DNA of 64,000 bases from CAZCDS01 sp964497585. GTDB lineage: Bacteria > Desulfobacterota > Desulfomonilia > Desulfomonilales > Desulfomonilaceae. Where the stretch lies: the NCBI GenBank assembly GCA_964497585.1, contig CAZCDS010000029.1, forward strand, positions 1 to 64,000. Direction: 5' to 3'. This document shows positions 44,670 to 53,586 of the stretch, in pieces. Each line of letters starts with the position of its first letter. Within the stretch, counting starts at the first letter, position 1. The position numbers were made by a program, and so were the translations under genes. The notes under the pieces were generated by a model. The model did no database searches. It was given only the letters and a program-made list of their open reading frames with translations, and was not told where the DNA came from.

Positions 44670-46430
44670 ATGAATCGAGTCCCTGAACATGACAAGCAGT
44701 CGGACTCATCGCACAAGCCGGAGTTTGCCCGGGAAATCATCGAGAAATACGTTTCCACGCAGTCCAACGTTTTTCTGATCTACGGCAACACGCGGGACAT
44801 CTATCCCGCGGAGCCGGGCCGATACCTTCCTCTGGTCGATTTCCTCGTTGAGGCCCTGATAAAACCCAACAGGCCGTCTGCTCCCAAGATAGTTGTCGTG
44901 TACGATCCCGCATCGGGAATCTCTTTCATCAATCCTGCGGATCGAGAACTCGTCGGACGCGAGATCGGACGGGAACGCCTGAGAAAAATACTCTCCGCAG
45001 CAAAGGGGGATATCGTTACCGCTTTGGCGGCCTTGAGGGAACTGGTCCGGCTCGACCTCATGGTCCCCGCGGAAGACGCCGACCGGGAAACCATCCGCAA
45101 GGACTTCGCGGTGGTGATCCGGTACGCGGAGGCGGTGGCTCCGCCGAGCAGGGGCGACGTCATGCTCGATTCCGACCGGCTCAAGGTGATAACGCTCGAA
45201 AACTGGTTTTCGGACAGCACCTTCGTCACGTCGCCCGACATAGTCTTCATGGTAAGCGAAACCCTGAACGGCGTGAACGAGCGCATCGTCGATCTCCCCT
45301 ATTGCGCCGCAATCAAGATCGAGCGACCCAACGAACGCGAGCGAAAGCTCTACGTGGAGCATCTGATCGGTCAAGAGGGGATCGACACGTCGATCTCGCC
45401 ACACCACATCGCCTACCGAAGCGCGGGATTGAGCCTGCTGTCCATCCGGCAGATCTTCCGGCAGGCATCGTTTGCGGGCACGAAGATCACGCCCGATCTG
45501 ATCTTCGAGAAGACCAAGGAGATCATCGAAAAGGAGCTCGAGGGCCACATCGAATTTCCCACTCTGGACTACGGATTCGAAAAGGTCATCGGCGCGACTC
45601 GGCTCCTGCAAAAGCTTGGCGAGTTGAAGGTCTGCCTTAGAGGCGACGCGCCCGAGCTGATGCCGGTCGGTATTCTCGTCCCCGGCGCGAACGGTGTCGG
45701 CAAGACCTTCATCTACAAGGCGTTCGCAAAGGAGTGCGGCTGGGTGGCGGTCGTGCTCAAGAACATCCGCGGGCCATACGTCGGACAGACCGAAAAGAAC
45801 TGGGAACGCATCAAATCGGTTCTCGAAGCCATGGGAAACGTTATGGTCATCTACGACGAAGCGGACACCGAGATCGGAGGCCGCAGCGCTCAGACCCACG
45901 ATGTGGATCGGCGTCTTTTCGGCAACATCCTCAAGATGATGTCCGACAGCCGCAACAAGGGTAAGATCGTCTGGATAATCATCACCGCGCGACCAGAGCG
46001 ACTCGAACCGGACATCAAGAGATCGGGCCGCGCGGGTGAGCATCTCCCGGTATTCAATATGGAGGGACAAGAACGAGAGCTCTTTGTCAGACATGTTCTG
46101 GATGGCGCGGGAGTTGCCCTGGATGAATTTTCGCCGGACCAGCATATGCAGTTCATTGAGTATACCAAAGACTACTATCCCGCGGATTTCGACCAGTTGC
46201 TGACCGAACTGAGACGACGAAAGCAGCGGGACGACAGGCTGACTCCCGAGGCGGTTCTCAACGAAGTATCTGATTTCATGCCTTCGGACACGGCACGGCA
46301 GAGAGAATACCAGGAATTGCTGGCAGTCCTGGAGTGCACCTCACGAGAACTCCTCCCCGAGCAATACGCCGGGCTCGATCGAGAGGTCGTCCAGAAGCGG
46401 GTGCAGGAGATCAGGGCTGCCATGGGATAA
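44670..46430 (+). CDS. AAA+ ATPase with degenerate N-terminal AAA-like domain, partner of PspA
   Basis: 586 residues. The C-terminal half has Walker A GANGVGKT at about 339-346, the pore-loop-like GPYVGQTEKNW, Walker B VMVIYDEAD near 391-399, and arginine-finger-region residues (VDRRLFGNIL, ARPERLEPDIKRSGRAGEHL), all typical of classic AAA proteins such as FtsH, Cdc48 and Vps4. Residues about 30-310 look like a second AAA fold without Walker A (VFLIYGNTRDI, PDIVFMVSETLNGVNE, IRQIFRQAS). Operon with pspA suggests it disassembles or remodels PspA assemblies. tsaD follows 5 nt later. Confidence 0.78.
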   Translation: MNRVPEHDKQSDSSHKPEFAREIIEKYVSTQSNVFLIYGNTRDIYPAEPGRYLPLVDFLVEALIKPNRPSAPKIVVVYDPASGISFINPADRELVGREIGRERLRKILSAAKGDIVTALAALRELVRLDLMVPAEDADRETIRKDFAVVIRYAEAVAPPSRGDVMLDSDRLKVITLENWFSDSTFVTSPDIVFMVSETLNGVNERIVDLPYCAAIKIERPNERERKLYVEHLIGQEGIDTSISPHHIAYRSAGLSLLSIRQIFRQASFAGTKITPDLIFEKTKEIIEKELEGHIEFPTLDYGFEKVIGATRLLQKLGELKVCLRGDAPELMPVGILVPGANGVGKTFIYKAFAKECGWVAVVLKNIRGPYVGQTEKNWERIKSVLEAMGNVMVIYDEADTEIGGRSAQTHDVDRRLFGNILKMMSDSRNKGKIVWIIITARPERLEPDIKRSGRAGEHLPVFNMEGQERELFVRHVLDGAGVALDEFSPDQHMQFIEYTKDYYPADFDQLLTELRRRKQRDDRLTPEAVLNEVSDFMPSDTARQREYQELLAVLECTSRELLPEQYAGLDREVVQKRVQEIRAAMG

Positions 46431-46435
46431 GCCTG

Positions 46436-47491
46436 ATGCTGGTTCTGGGGATTGAAACATCCTGCGATGAGACAGCCGCGGCCGTGGTGCAGGACGGGCG
46501 CCGGATTCTTTCCGACGTCGTGGTCTCGCAGATCGACGTGCACCGGGAATACGGTGGGGTGGTCCCTGAACTAGCTTCGCGTCACCACATCGAGGCCATT
46601 TCACTGGTTATTGAGAAGGCTCTTAAGGACGCGCGCGTTGAAGTCGCAGCCATCGAGGGTATAGGGGTCACCCGGGGCCCCGGTTTGATCGGTTCGCTTC
46701 TTGTGGGGATCGCGGCGGCCAAGGGGATGTCGCTCGCGTTGAAGGTTCCCCTGTGTGCCGTGCATCATCTTCACGGTCACCTCTTTGCTGCGTTTCTCGA
46801 GCGAGGTGATCTCACCTTCCCCTTTGTCGGGCTGGTCGTGTCGGGGGGTCATACGAGCCTCTTTCTCGTGAACGGACCCCTCGACATCGAAGTGGTCGGC
46901 AAGACGAGGGACGACGCGGCGGGCGAAGCCTTCGACAAGGTGGCGAAACTCCTCGGCCTGGGCTACCCCGGCGGCGTTGCTATCGAGCGGATGGCGGAAG
47001 GGATCGATCCTGGGGATCTTCGCTTTCCTCGGGCGCTCATGGAGGGGGACCAGCTCGACTTCTCCTTCTCCGGGCTCAAGACCGCAATCCTGCGTCACGT
47101 GGAGGAGCGCTTCGGCGTCCAACGCAGGGCTGATCTGCCAGGGAGTTTTCATCCGCTCATCTCGGACGACCCCGCGGATGAACACCGGGAAGCGGTGCGC
47201 ACCATCGCCGCGGCATTCCAGAATGCGGTGACTGACGTGCTCGTGACCAAGGGATTCAGGGCTGCCGAAAAGTTCGGTACCGGGACGCTAGTGGTCTGCG
47301 GAGGGGTGGCGGCCAACACCGTACTCCGCCGACGAATGGCCGAAGAGGGTCGACGAAGAGGAATCGAGACGGTCTTCCCTTCGATCGGGCTCTGCACTGA
47401 TAACGCCGCCATGGTAGCGGCCAGAGCCGAGACTCTGCTCGACGCGGGGATCGTCGACGGCCTGGATTTCGGTGCGAAGAGCAGGTGGTGA
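46436..47491 (+). CDS. tsaD: tRNA threonylcarbamoyladenosine synthase subunit TsaD
   Basis: 351 residues from ATG 46436. The ASKHA signature LGIETSCDETAAAVV begins the protein; metal-binding His residues are in VHHLHGHLFAAFL; VVSGGHTSLFLV and CGGVAANTVLRRRM complete the nucleotide site. With TsaB and TsaE it places the t6A modification on ANN-decoding tRNAs. It starts 5 nt after the AAA gene stop, so it is co-transcribed with pspA-AAA, an unusual neighbourhood for this housekeeping gene. Confidence 0.95.
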   Translation: MLVLGIETSCDETAAAVVQDGRRILSDVVVSQIDVHREYGGVVPELASRHHIEAISLVIEKALKDARVEVAAIEGIGVTRGPGLIGSLLVGIAAAKGMSLALKVPLCAVHHLHGHLFAAFLERGDLTFPFVGLVVSGGHTSLFLVNGPLDIEVVGKTRDDAAGEAFDKVAKLLGLGYPGGVAIERMAEGIDPGDLRFPRALMEGDQLDFSFSGLKTAILRHVEERFGVQRRADLPGSFHPLISDDPADEHREAVRTIAAAFQNAVTDVLVTKGFRAAEKFGTGTLVVCGGVAANTVLRRRMAEEGRRRGIETVFPSIGLCTDNAAMVAARAETLLDAGIVDGLDFGAKSRW

Positions 47492-47600
47492 AGGGGGCTC
47501 GAGAGACACGAGCCTGAACAGGTGTTAAGATTTTATCGCGGCCGTGTTTTCCGTGTGCCGGAAGCGACGGCTGCAAGCCTTGGCAAATGGGAGAAGCAGA

Positions 47601-48128
47601 ATGACGGAATTCAAGAAGCGGCTCCTCTTCGACGAGGACACCATCAGGGGACGGGTCAAGGAACTTGCCGGCGAAATCGCAGCACGACATCCTGACGGAA
47701 ACATTGTTTTCATCGGGATTCTCAAAGGATCTTTTGTATTCCTCGCAGATCTGGTGCGTTGTCTGGACGTGGATTGCCAGATCGATTTCGCCCGGATAGC
47801 GTCCTATGGGTCCGAGACCGTCTCGAGCGGCAAACTGGAAATCACGCTTGACGCGGGCATTCCGGTCAAGGATCGGGCGGTGATCATCGTGGACGACATC
47901 GTAGACACCGGTTTGACCTTGAGCGAATACCGCAAACGCATCGAGGAAAGGGGACCCAGCTCCGTCGAGATTGCTGCGTTGATAGACAAAACGGGTCGGC
48001 GAGAGAAGCACGTAGATGTTGACTACTGCGGATTTCGCATCGAGGACGGATTCGTGGTCGGCTACGGACTGGATTGCGACGAGTGCTTTCGGTATCTCGG
48101 CTCCGTGTGCGTCCTCGAAGAGGAATAG
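47601..48128 (+). CDS. hpt: hypoxanthine phosphoribosyltransferase
   Basis: 175 residues from ATG 47601. The PRPP-binding motif is VIIVDDIVDTGLTL; the N-terminal GILKGSFVFLADL and the flexible loop SYGSETVSSGK are typical of Hpt enzymes, which salvage hypoxanthine and guanine to IMP and GMP. GGAGAA precedes the ATG. It follows tsaD after 109 nt on the same strand. Confidence 0.93.
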   Translation: MTEFKKRLLFDEDTIRGRVKELAGEIAARHPDGNIVFIGILKGSFVFLADLVRCLDVDCQIDFARIASYGSETVSSGKLEITLDAGIPVKDRAVIIVDDIVDTGLTLSEYRKRIEERGPSSVEIAALIDKTGRREKHVDVDYCGFRIEDGFVVGYGLDCDECFRYLGSVCVLEEE

Positions 48129-48334
48129 CCGGGGGGACGGAGTTCACCGGTCAGTGCCTGTCTGCAGCCCAAGGTGAGCGATTCGTGCTGTTGTCAGTTC
48201 GAGAGGAGCGAGGCAATCTCTCTGCTGATGGCGTCACGGCGATACGACACAGCACTTCCGAAACAGGGCGCCTCGAGGTTGGATGTTCCGCCGGCGATTT
48301 CGTCCCGGTGGACGATGACGAAAGCGCTTCGGCA

Positions 48335-49453
48335 TCACAGCTTTTTGCAGAAGACGCGATATCTCTTGTAGGCTCGGGCCCCGCCCTCGCGCTGCAACTG
48401 CATCATCGACTCATTTTCTTCGGCGTTCCATCCCATCTCCAGGTAACGGTAGCCCTTGCTCTTGGCCGCCCGGCTGAAATAATTGTACGCCACGAGCGGT
48501 ACTCCGATCCCGCGGTACTGCTTGCGCACTCCGAAGACCAGCCCCCTGAGCCCCTTGATCGCCCGCCGGTGCAGCAGGACTTTTATGATCCCTGTCAATC
48601 CAAGTCTTCCATTGAGCCTCTTCAACAAGGGGTTGAAGTCTGGCAGGACGAGGGCTACGGCCGCGGCCTCGTCGCCGTGGTACACGAAGAAGACCAGGTC
48701 CGGGTCGCCGATTAGGCGAAATTGGCGTAGGAGTTCCGCGGCTTCGCCGTCGCTGAAGGGAACGAAGGCCCAATGCTCCGCGCAGCACTCATTGTACAAT
48801 TCCTTGAAGAGCCGGACCTGCCGTTGGAGATCCTTCTTAGTAAAGGGCCGTATCGTCAGATTCCTGCGCTTCATGATACGGTTGGCAAGTCGTTCCATCC
48901 GCTCACTGAGTTGGTTTGAATCGGTAACATGAAATGCGAACAGATCACGCTCCTTGTCGAATCCGTACGATTCCGCCAGCTCCCGGTAGTACGGCGGATT
49001 GTAGGACATCATGACAGTGGGGGGATACTCGAAACCCTCTATGAGCACACCCATCTCATAGTTCATTGAGGGGCTGAGCGGGCCTCTCACGAAGTTCATT
49101 CCCTTGCGCGCAAGCCATTGCTGGACAGCCCCGAACAGAGCCGAGGCGGCCTCCGGATCGTCGCGGCACTCGAAAAATCCCCAGGCGCCGGTCCTCTCAT
49201 CATGATACCGGTTGTATTTGTGGTCGATTATCCCGGCAATTCGCCCGATTGTGCGAGAATTTCGTCGCGCGAGAAACAGCGTGCGTTCCGCTGATTCCCA
49301 GTACGGGTGCCGGTGGTCATCGAGCAAGCGTCCGATCTCGGATTTCAGCGGCGGAACCCAGTTCTCGTACCCTTCATAAATCTGCCAGGGCAACTCGATG
49401 AAGTCCCGAACCTCTGAGGGGGTTCTAGCTGGAAGCACTTCAACCGAGAACAT
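48335..49453 (-). CDS. GNAT-superfamily N-acetyltransferase (YghO-like)
   Basis: 372 residues. The C-terminal third has the acetyl-CoA-binding loop pattern RKQYRGIGVPLVAYNYF and the final catalytic-region segment YLEMGWNAEENESMMQL. The N-terminal part (PWQIYEGYENWVPPL, FFECRDDPEAASALF, FVRGPLSPSMNYEMGVL) is the conserved extra domain of a large uncharacterised GNAT group sometimes called YghO-like. Substrate unknown. It converges with hpt. Confidence 0.75.
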   Translation of the reverse strand: MFSVEVLPARTPSEVRDFIELPWQIYEGYENWVPPLKSEIGRLLDDHRHPYWESAERTLFLARRNSRTIGRIAGIIDHKYNRYHDERTGAWGFFECRDDPEAASALFGAVQQWLARKGMNFVRGPLSPSMNYEMGVLIEGFEYPPTVMMSYNPPYYRELAESYGFDKERDLFAFHVTDSNQLSERMERLANRIMKRRNLTIRPFTKKDLQRQVRLFKELYNECCAEHWAFVPFSDGEAAELLRQFRLIGDPDLVFFVYHGDEAAAVALVLPDFNPLLKRLNGRLGLTGIIKVLLHRRAIKGLRGLVFGVRKQYRGIGVPLVAYNYFSRAAKSKGYRYLEMGWNAEENESMMQLQREGGARAYKRYRVFCKKL

Positions 49454-49746
49454 CGTGCGATTCCCTTCTCCATGGCAATTGGATGAGGGTAAATCTCTCG
49501 ACGTCTGAACGCAAGTACGAAAGCGGCGAGGAGGTGAGGGCTCACATCAATGCGCTTTCGAATCATTAAGATTCAAGGGGATCCGCCCGGGCGCCTCGGA
49601 CATGAAAGCCCCCTGTCCTCGCTTCGGAAGGGGAGGATTTTGACGGTGAGCGGCGGGCCCGTCAAAGTGACTTCTCGGAAAACGAATTGCTATGAAAGGC
49701 GCTCTCGGGTAAGGGAGAATCTTGTCAGCCTCAATGGGAACTGAGT

Positions 49747-50913
49747 TCAGAACAGGTCGGTCATGTGCTCTCGCGCCCGTTGGGCCCCCGGAGGCTTGAG
49801 GAGCTGATCGATGGCCGAAGGCTTCTCCTGGGAAGGCGTAGGCGCAGGCGGCTGCGCCGCGGCCTGGGCAGACCGTTCACACGCGTCCAGCTTGCTGCTC
49901 ATCTCCGCGATGAGATCCCTGAGTTGCTGGGTTTCGGCCTCCCTTCGCTCAAGCGCAACTCTGGCCTCGGCAGCAGCCGTGTGGAAGTGATCCCGGTCCT
50001 TGCGCAGCCGATCGGACTCGACGTTGATCGCTTCGACCTCCTTGCGCCAGCGCTCGAGGGTCGATTTGAGCTGCTCGATCTCCTGTCGGGCGACTTGCTC
50101 ATCGTTCCGCGCGGCTTCCGTCTTCTTTTGGGCCTCCGCCAACTTGGCTTGGAGCTCTTTCCTTGTCTCGGTCAACTCAGCCTGAAGCCGTTTCTGTGTT
50201 TCGGTCAATTGTGCCTGAAGCTCAGCGATTCTCTTCTCTGCCTCGGCCTTCAATCTCGTGGAATCAGCGACCGCGTTCTTTAGGGTTTGCAGGAGCCCGG
50301 CCTTATCATCGAGTTCACTCTTGAGACGTTTGGACTCCGCGGAACGTTCGGCGATTTCCCTATTCATTGCTTCCAACCGCTGGGCAATTTCCGCGGCTCG
50401 CGCCTGTTGGCCCTTCTGAAACTCTTCCACCCTTTTACTGAGTGCGGCGACTTCCCGGTCCTTGGCTTGAGCCTCTTGCGTAATCCGCTTGAGTTCGTTT
50501 TCTTTTTCCCCCAGGTCCTTCTTCAGGACATCGAGTCTTTCGCTGAGTTTCTTCGCCCTGTACTCGGCGAGCGCTTTGGCCCCCATGAGACCGATTCTGG
50601 ACATATCGCTCTTTTCGGTTTGTTCCTGACGTGCCTCGGCCGCATCCCTCGCGGCCTCTGCCTTTTCCGCGCGCGCCTGCGCTTTGACGAGCTTCTTCTG
50701 CACAGACTCGAGCTTGGATGCGATAGTCTTACTGGTCTTCCCCTCCTGAGCGATTCGCTCCTGAGCCTGGGAAAGTTCCGATTCGAGCCGGGCGATCTCC
50801 GCTCGCGCCGACTTTAGCTTCGACGAGACGTTTCCCGTGTCATTGCGCGTACATGCCTGGAGAAGCAAGAACGAGCCGATGATTGCGAGCCCTACGAAAA
50901 GCCATCGATTCAT
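49747..50913 (-). CDS. coiled-coil lipoprotein
   Basis: 388 residues from ATG 50913 with a GGAGAG site. The N-terminus is a lipoprotein signal ending LLLQAC. Nearly all the rest is a long charged coiled coil rich in Glu, Gln, Lys and Arg with repeats such as LQAELTETRKELQAKLAEAQKK, ending in a Pro-rich stretch and a short C-terminal tail (KPPGAQRAREHMTDLF). It would project from a membrane as a rod. Family not recognised; a structural or envelope-spacing role is inferred. Confidence 0.75.
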   Translation of the reverse strand: MNRWLFVGLAIIGSFLLLQACTRNDTGNVSSKLKSARAEIARLESELSQAQERIAQEGKTSKTIASKLESVQKKLVKAQARAEKAEAARDAAEARQEQTEKSDMSRIGLMGAKALAEYRAKKLSERLDVLKKDLGEKENELKRITQEAQAKDREVAALSKRVEEFQKGQQARAAEIAQRLEAMNREIAERSAESKRLKSELDDKAGLLQTLKNAVADSTRLKAEAEKRIAELQAQLTETQKRLQAELTETRKELQAKLAEAQKKTEAARNDEQVARQEIEQLKSTLERWRKEVEAINVESDRLRKDRDHFHTAAAEARVALERREAETQQLRDLIAEMSSKLDACERSAQAAAQPPAPTPSQEKPSAIDQLLKPPGAQRAREHMTDLF

Positions 50914-51506
50914 TGCCAAACTCTCCTTCCGGGCTCAGGCGGCCGGAAAGGGACCCTGTTCGATCTCGTCGACCGATCCTCCGGGCAACGCCGGTTGGAC
51001 CGATCGCAACACCATGCACGACTGAGGCTTCAACATCTAATTATAGGTGATATACGGGTCTTTAGTCAAGGAAAACCCATAAATAACGACGGAATATCGG
51101 GCAAATTGTTCGATTCTCGGCCTACCTCATTATCATGCATGACGGACTGGGTAGTCAATTTGCGCGATATGTGTGAAGATAGTCTTTGACGGCCTCTCGG
51201 ATGGAGGTTCTCTCGTCTTGCGCGGCCCGCTCGCCCTTGACAACGCGAGCTGGGATCTGTTATGAAAAATCGGATATACTTGAACTCAGGGGCACTTTCC
51301 ACTTCGGCCACATCCACAAGATTGAAATGAGTAGGCTGTCACGACGGACACCTCAGCGTTGGTCCGACGGCGGAACCAAATGAAGTGTGGGCCGACGCGT
51401 CCACCTTCCCGTGCCCGTGAGGACCCAGAGATATCACCAAGCCCTGAGGATGAAAATCATCTGCCAGGGACCGTTGCTGTCTATTCCTGCCTAAGGGGGT
51501 ATGAGA
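50914..51506. other. divergent intergenic region upstream of the acyl-CoA dehydrogenase operon
   Basis: About 590 bases. AT-rich segments (ATTATAGGTGATATACGG near 51042 and GAAAAATCGGATATACTTG near 51261) could hold promoters for the divergent genes, but no pair is convincing. No protein gene seen. Confidence 0.5.
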
Positions 51507-52676
51507 ATGTCGTTGAATTTCGATCTTCCAAAGGATGCAGAACTCACACGAAAGGTTGTCCGTGAATTCGCGGAGAAGGAGATCGCACCTGCCGCCCAGG
51601 AACTGGATGACAAGGAGGAATTCTCCTATGACCTCACACGCAAGATGGGCGAGCTGGACTTCTTCGGCCCGTTCGTAACGGAAGAGTACGGTGGGAGCGA
51701 CGTGGGCTACCTGAACTACATCATCACTGTTGAGGAGATCGCGCGAATCGACGGATCTCAGGCGGCCACCATTGCTGCGGCAAACTCCCTGGGAATTGCA
51801 CCTATCTACTACTTCGGCAACGAGGAGCAGAAGAGGAAATGGCTCCCCGATCTCTGTAAAGGGAAGATCATGTCCTCCTTCGGGCTCACCGAACCCGATG
51901 CCGGTTCCGACGCGGGTTCGTCTCAGACGACCGCGGTCCTGGACGGGAACGAATGGGTCATCAACGGCAGCAAGATCTTCATCACGAACTCCGCGACCGA
52001 CATCAGCGCGGTTTGTGTCGTTCAATGCGTGACGGGTGAGAAAGAGAGCGGCAAGCCCGAGATCAGTTGCATACTCGTGGAAAACGGTACTCACGGCTTC
52101 ATTGCGGAGGCCATGCACAACAAGATGTGCTGGCGTGCCTCGAACACGGGATTGCTCACCTTTTCGGACTGCCGTGTGCCCAAGGAGAATCTCCTGGGAG
52201 GCAGGGGCGAGGGTTTTCATCAGATGCTCAAGACCCTCGATGGCGGGCGGCTCTCTATCGGCGCGATGGGCCTTGGGGGAGCGCAGGGCGCATTCGACAT
52301 AGCTTTGGATTACTCCAAGAAGCGCAAGCAGTTCGGACGCCCCATCGGATCGTTTCAGGTCAACGCATTCAAACTTGCGGACATGGCCACGGAGATCGAA
52401 ATGGCCCGACTGCTCCTGTACAAGGCGTGCTGGATGATGGACAACGAAAAACTCACTCCCCAGGCGGGAGCCATGGCAAAGTTGGTATGCTCGGAAACCT
52501 ACTACCGCGCGGCCAACCATGCGGTTCAGATGCACGGCGGATACGGTCTCATGAAGGAGTACGCCGCGGAAAGACACTACAGAAATCAGAAGCTTCTCGA
52601 CATTGGTGAAGGGACCTCCGAAGTTCAGAGGATCGTGATCGCGCGGAGCATAGGAGTCCCGGGCCGTTCCATGTAG
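51507..52676 (+). CDS. acyl-CoA dehydrogenase
   Basis: 389 residues from ATG 51507, which sits 6 nt after GGGGGT. Family signatures are present: LTEPDAGSDAGSSQTTAV (FAD and substrate binding), the RKQFGRPIGSFQ segment, and the C-terminal IGEGTSEVQRIVIAR, whose Glu is the catalytic base of short/medium-chain dehydrogenases. It oxidises an acyl-CoA to the 2-enoyl-CoA and passes electrons to ETF, whose genes lie downstream in the same operon along with an ETF:quinone oxidoreductase. Chain or ring specificity cannot be told. Confidence 0.93.
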   Translation: MSLNFDLPKDAELTRKVVREFAEKEIAPAAQELDDKEEFSYDLTRKMGELDFFGPFVTEEYGGSDVGYLNYIITVEEIARIDGSQAATIAAANSLGIAPIYYFGNEEQKRKWLPDLCKGKIMSSFGLTEPDAGSDAGSSQTTAVLDGNEWVINGSKIFITNSATDISAVCVVQCVTGEKESGKPEISCILVENGTHGFIAEAMHNKMCWRASNTGLLTFSDCRVPKENLLGGRGEGFHQMLKTLDGGRLSIGAMGLGGAQGAFDIALDYSKKRKQFGRPIGSFQVNAFKLADMATEIEMARLLLYKACWMMDNEKLTPQAGAMAKLVCSETYYRAANHAVQMHGGYGLMKEYAAERHYRNQKLLDIGEGTSEVQRIVIARSIGVPGRSM

Positions 52677-52744
52677 CGCCCGCCTGGCCGAACGGAATGT
52701 GCGACAGGTCATGGACCACGACGAGAAGTCTGAAAGGATGAGTC

Positions 52745-53431
52745 ATGGACGAGGACAGGAAAGAATTTCCATACGAGGATTTGCAGCAAACGGTCGACGA
52801 GTACGGGGAGCATGGGGGCGAAGACCTGCTCACCGATCCCGCGGCCGACGCCCGGGCCAAGGAACGAGTCAGGAGGGAAGCAGCGCTCGACCACCGGCCC
52901 ATGCTGCGTGCCGCACGGGAAGAGCGGGGATTCACCCTCGACGAACTGGCGGAGAAGACGGGTATCTCCAGTGACATTCTGGCCAGGATGGAATCCGGTG
53001 AGACGTTCCTTCCGTTGGGAGAATTGATCAAGGTCACCAAAGTGCTCGCCCTGAAGATGACGGACGTCTTGGCCGCGGGAACTGAGTCCTTCACCATCGT
53101 AAGAGCCGATGAACGGCGCTCGGTGAAACGATTTGGCGAGACGCGACAGACGAGTCACGGGTACGAGTACGAATCGCTCGCTCCGGGGAAAAAAGACAAG
53201 ACGATGGAGCCGTTCATCGTGACGCTCCATCCGGCCGCCTCGGATGAACTCTCCTCCCATGATGGACAAGAGTTCATCTATGTTCTCGAGGGAGAAATGA
53301 CCGTCGTCGTTGAGGGGTACAGGGACGTGCTCCGCGCCGGCGACGCCGTGTACTATGACGGAACGAGCAAGCACCTGGTGGCCGCGCACGGTGACAAGCC
53401 CGCCAAAATCCTGGCGGTGATCGTCAGCTGA
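52745..53431 (+). CDS. XRE-family regulator with C-terminal cupin
   Basis: 228 residues. A helix-turn-helix of the XRE type (ARMESGETFLPLGELIKVTKVL, about 55-105) is followed by a cupin (about 150-228) with the motif VLEGEMTVVVEGYRDVLRAGDAVYYDGTSKH. Such proteins are transcription factors sensing a small ligand through the cupin. Position inside the acyl-CoA dehydrogenase/ETF operon suggests it regulates that operon. Confidence 0.85.
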   Translation: MDEDRKEFPYEDLQQTVDEYGEHGGEDLLTDPAADARAKERVRREAALDHRPMLRAAREERGFTLDELAEKTGISSDILARMESGETFLPLGELIKVTKVLALKMTDVLAAGTESFTIVRADERRSVKRFGETRQTSHGYEYESLAPGKKDKTMEPFIVTLHPAASDELSSHDGQEFIYVLEGEMTVVVEGYRDVLRAGDAVYYDGTSKHLVAAHGDKPAKILAVIVS

Positions 53432-53586
53432 GCGCTCGTCCGGACCCGGCAGTGATCGCCCGATATTCGCGCCCTCTCCCCTTGCCGAGGCGGCACTCGT
53501 ATCGGATTGCCTCTGGCGGTCGCCGTCCATGGTGTTCGTTTCGGTCGGAATTCAATTCGAGACTTTGCAACCTGAGGTAGAACCAT

